Assembly (NCBI GenBank): GCA_922989275.2 | Contig: OV277872.1 | Span: forward strand, 33,273,619 to 33,337,618 | Direction of reading: 5' to 3' | From: Gari tellinella | Lineage: Eukaryota > Mollusca > Bivalvia > Cardiida > Psammobiidae | Length of the DNA stretch: 64,000 nt | Shown here: positions 62,970 through 64,000 of the stretch, piece after piece | Layout of the letters: each line of letters opens with the position of its first letter | Position numbering within the stretch: position 1 is the stretch's first letter | Made by a program: the position numbers and the translations under genes | Notes under the pieces: generated by a model | What the model was told of the DNA's origin: nothing | What the model saw: only the letters and a program-made list of their open reading frames with translations | The model's database searches: none

Positions 62970-63215
62970 CAGTGGAGAATTTGTTATTCTTTCCCGTTTA
63001 AACGCAAACGTACGCAAACGCAAAGCACTAAAGCGTAGAAAAGAACAACTTTTGGACAATTCTGATAATTCTTGTTTATCTTGGTGGCAAACAGTTTGGA
63101 GCCTGATCAGACGCCGGGTTACCCGGCGTCTGATCTGGCTCCAAACTGTTTGTACTGCAAATAATAGTTTTAGCGTAAACGCGTTTATTGGGAAAGAATA
63201 ACACATTCTCCACTG
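62970..63215 (+). mobile_element. Family E MITE, 246 bp, copy 15
   Basis: TA at 62968-62969 and 63216-63217; differs from copy 8 at only a handful of positions. Confidence 0.92.
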
Positions 63216-63223
63216 TACATGTA

Positions 63224-63257
63224 CAGTGGAGAAGATATTATTCTTTTCCGTTTAAAC
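63224..63257 (+). mobile_element. Family E left-end fragment
   Basis: TA-CAGTGGAGAAGATATTATTC, CGTTTAAAC, then a jump to CGATATTGCAGACAGC, a C-group sequence that continues to AAGGG-TTAA near 63365. Confidence 0.65.
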
Positions 63258-63404
63258 AAACTTTGAAACGATATTGCAGACAGCAATATTGGAACAGAGG
63301 AGAATACGAATATAATGGCAGTGGTGGAGTAAAATCCTTAAGATAAATTTGAGGATAAAAGGGTTAACGAAACTGCGCAGGCACACTACAATGAAATGTA
63401 AAGG

Positions 63405-63659
63405 CAGGGCTGCCATTTCTCCGGATTTTTCCGAAATCTTCGGATTTTTATTCGAAAAGATGGAAACTTAAAACAGGCTGAAAGTAAAGCAGAATGCGCC
63501 TTAAGGCGCATTCTGCTTTTCTTTCAACCTGCTTTAAGCATCACGTGTCTTAAAAACTAGAAACAGACTATGGATTAAAGGTATAATCAGGAAAATCGGG
63601 CTTGAAAAATTGAAAAATTTAAAATCTTAGGATTTTTTTATCAACTTATGGCAGGCCTG
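63405..63659 (-). mobile_element. Family L element, copy 3, carrying an A fragment
   Basis: CAGGGCTGCCATTTCTCCGG to ATCAACTTATGGCAGGCCTG, with the 6-bp duplication TAAAGG at 63399-63404 and 63660-63665. The A fragment and its complete hairpin are at about 63455-63575. This is the best-preserved copy. Confidence 0.88.
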
Positions 63660-63732
63660 TAAAGGAAGCCATTGTTAGGATCATTTATAAACACATTATA
63701 TGAAGCAGAAAAACGTCCCCGTTCTTAAACGT

Positions 63733-63955
63733 TTTAACCATTTACTCCATATAGATACCCATATTTACGCATATAAGTTATTCATACATTATTGAAAATA
63801 CATGTAGTTCCAATTTATTCAGCCATGAATATGTATCATAAGACACGTTTCTATATCCTAGCTGATTATAGTTTAATGCAGGCTGAAAGTAAACGGCACA
63901 TTATGCTTAATTTACTTTCAACCTGCTTTAAGTGATCACCTATCTTAAATACATT
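63733..63955 (-). mobile_element. Family A MITE, diverged
   Basis: TTAA-CCATTTACTCCATATAG; the hairpin AATGCAGGCTGAAAGTAAAC-GGCACATTATGC...CAACCTGCTTTAAG; the right tip is missing. Confidence 0.72.
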
Positions 63956-63958
63956 GTA

Positions 63959-64000
63959 CAGTGGAGACTCTGTTATTCTTTCCCGTTTAAACGCAAACGT
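63959..64000 (+). mobile_element. Family E MITE, cut by the window edge
   Basis: TA-CAGTGGAGACTCTGTTATTC through CGTTTAAACGCAAACGT. Confidence 0.88.

Overview
This is a repeat-packed, AT-rich stretch of a metazoan genome, most likely a bivalve mollusc. The only protein-coding sequence I can support is two doublecortin (DCX) domain exons with eukaryotic splice donors. The rest is mostly short non-autonomous DNA transposons (MITEs), tRNA-derived SINEs of molluscan type, microsatellites and one large satellite array. A dreissenid or related heterodont clam is a guess only. No bacterial-style operons, intact transposase genes or viral genes were recognised.

Coding content: both DCX exons lie on the minus strand (31501-31775 and 20647-20957). 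Each opens with ATG after an in-frame stop, carries one near-complete DCX domain, and ends at a splice donor after two bases of a codon. Each also has a similar TCCCAT-N-ATGCA box about 150-180 bp upstream. They are either tandem paralogous genes or alternative first exons of one gene. Later exons were not found in the window.

Repeat families are named here by TIR and target duplication. TTAA-flanked (piggyBac-like): A (CCCATTACCCCATA ends, hairpin AAAGCAGG...), B (CTCTTTCCTCCC / CTCTTTGAACCC ends), C (a group ending CCCCTTCACTGC, CCCTTAGCC and similar) and G (AGGGACTCGCAACC ends around a tRNA-like module). TA-flanked (Tc1/mariner/pogo-like): E (246 bp, CAGTGGAGAA ends), H (CAGTGTTCCCTCTCTAC), I (CAGTCGAAACTCGA), J (CAGTAAAACCTCTC), K (CAGTCAAACTTG), M (CAGTAAACCCCCTC) and X, an 8.75-kb element. 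L has CAGGGCTGCCAT ends and 6-bp duplications. D has GGGCTCCAGATAAG ends and no clear duplication. F is a palindromic element.

Layout: 1-480 minisatellite; 0.7-20 kb families A, B, C, D, H and K, often nested; 20-22 kb first DCX exon and upstream region; 22-31 kb SINEs and families C, E, J and A; 31-32.3 kb second DCX exon; 32-40 kb families E, C, H, B and I; 40.5-49.2 kb element X, inserted in an A copy and holding trinucleotide arrays and 17 units of a ~340-bp satellite; 49-64 kb a dense run of E copies with C, G, L and A.

Most interesting: the same long hairpin core (CAAACAGTTTGGATCC / GATCAGACGCCG and its mirror) sits inside elements with unrelated ends and target duplications. Element X, the tRNA-bearing TTAA elements and the 6-bp-duplication L elements that all carry the same captured A fragment also deserve a second look.
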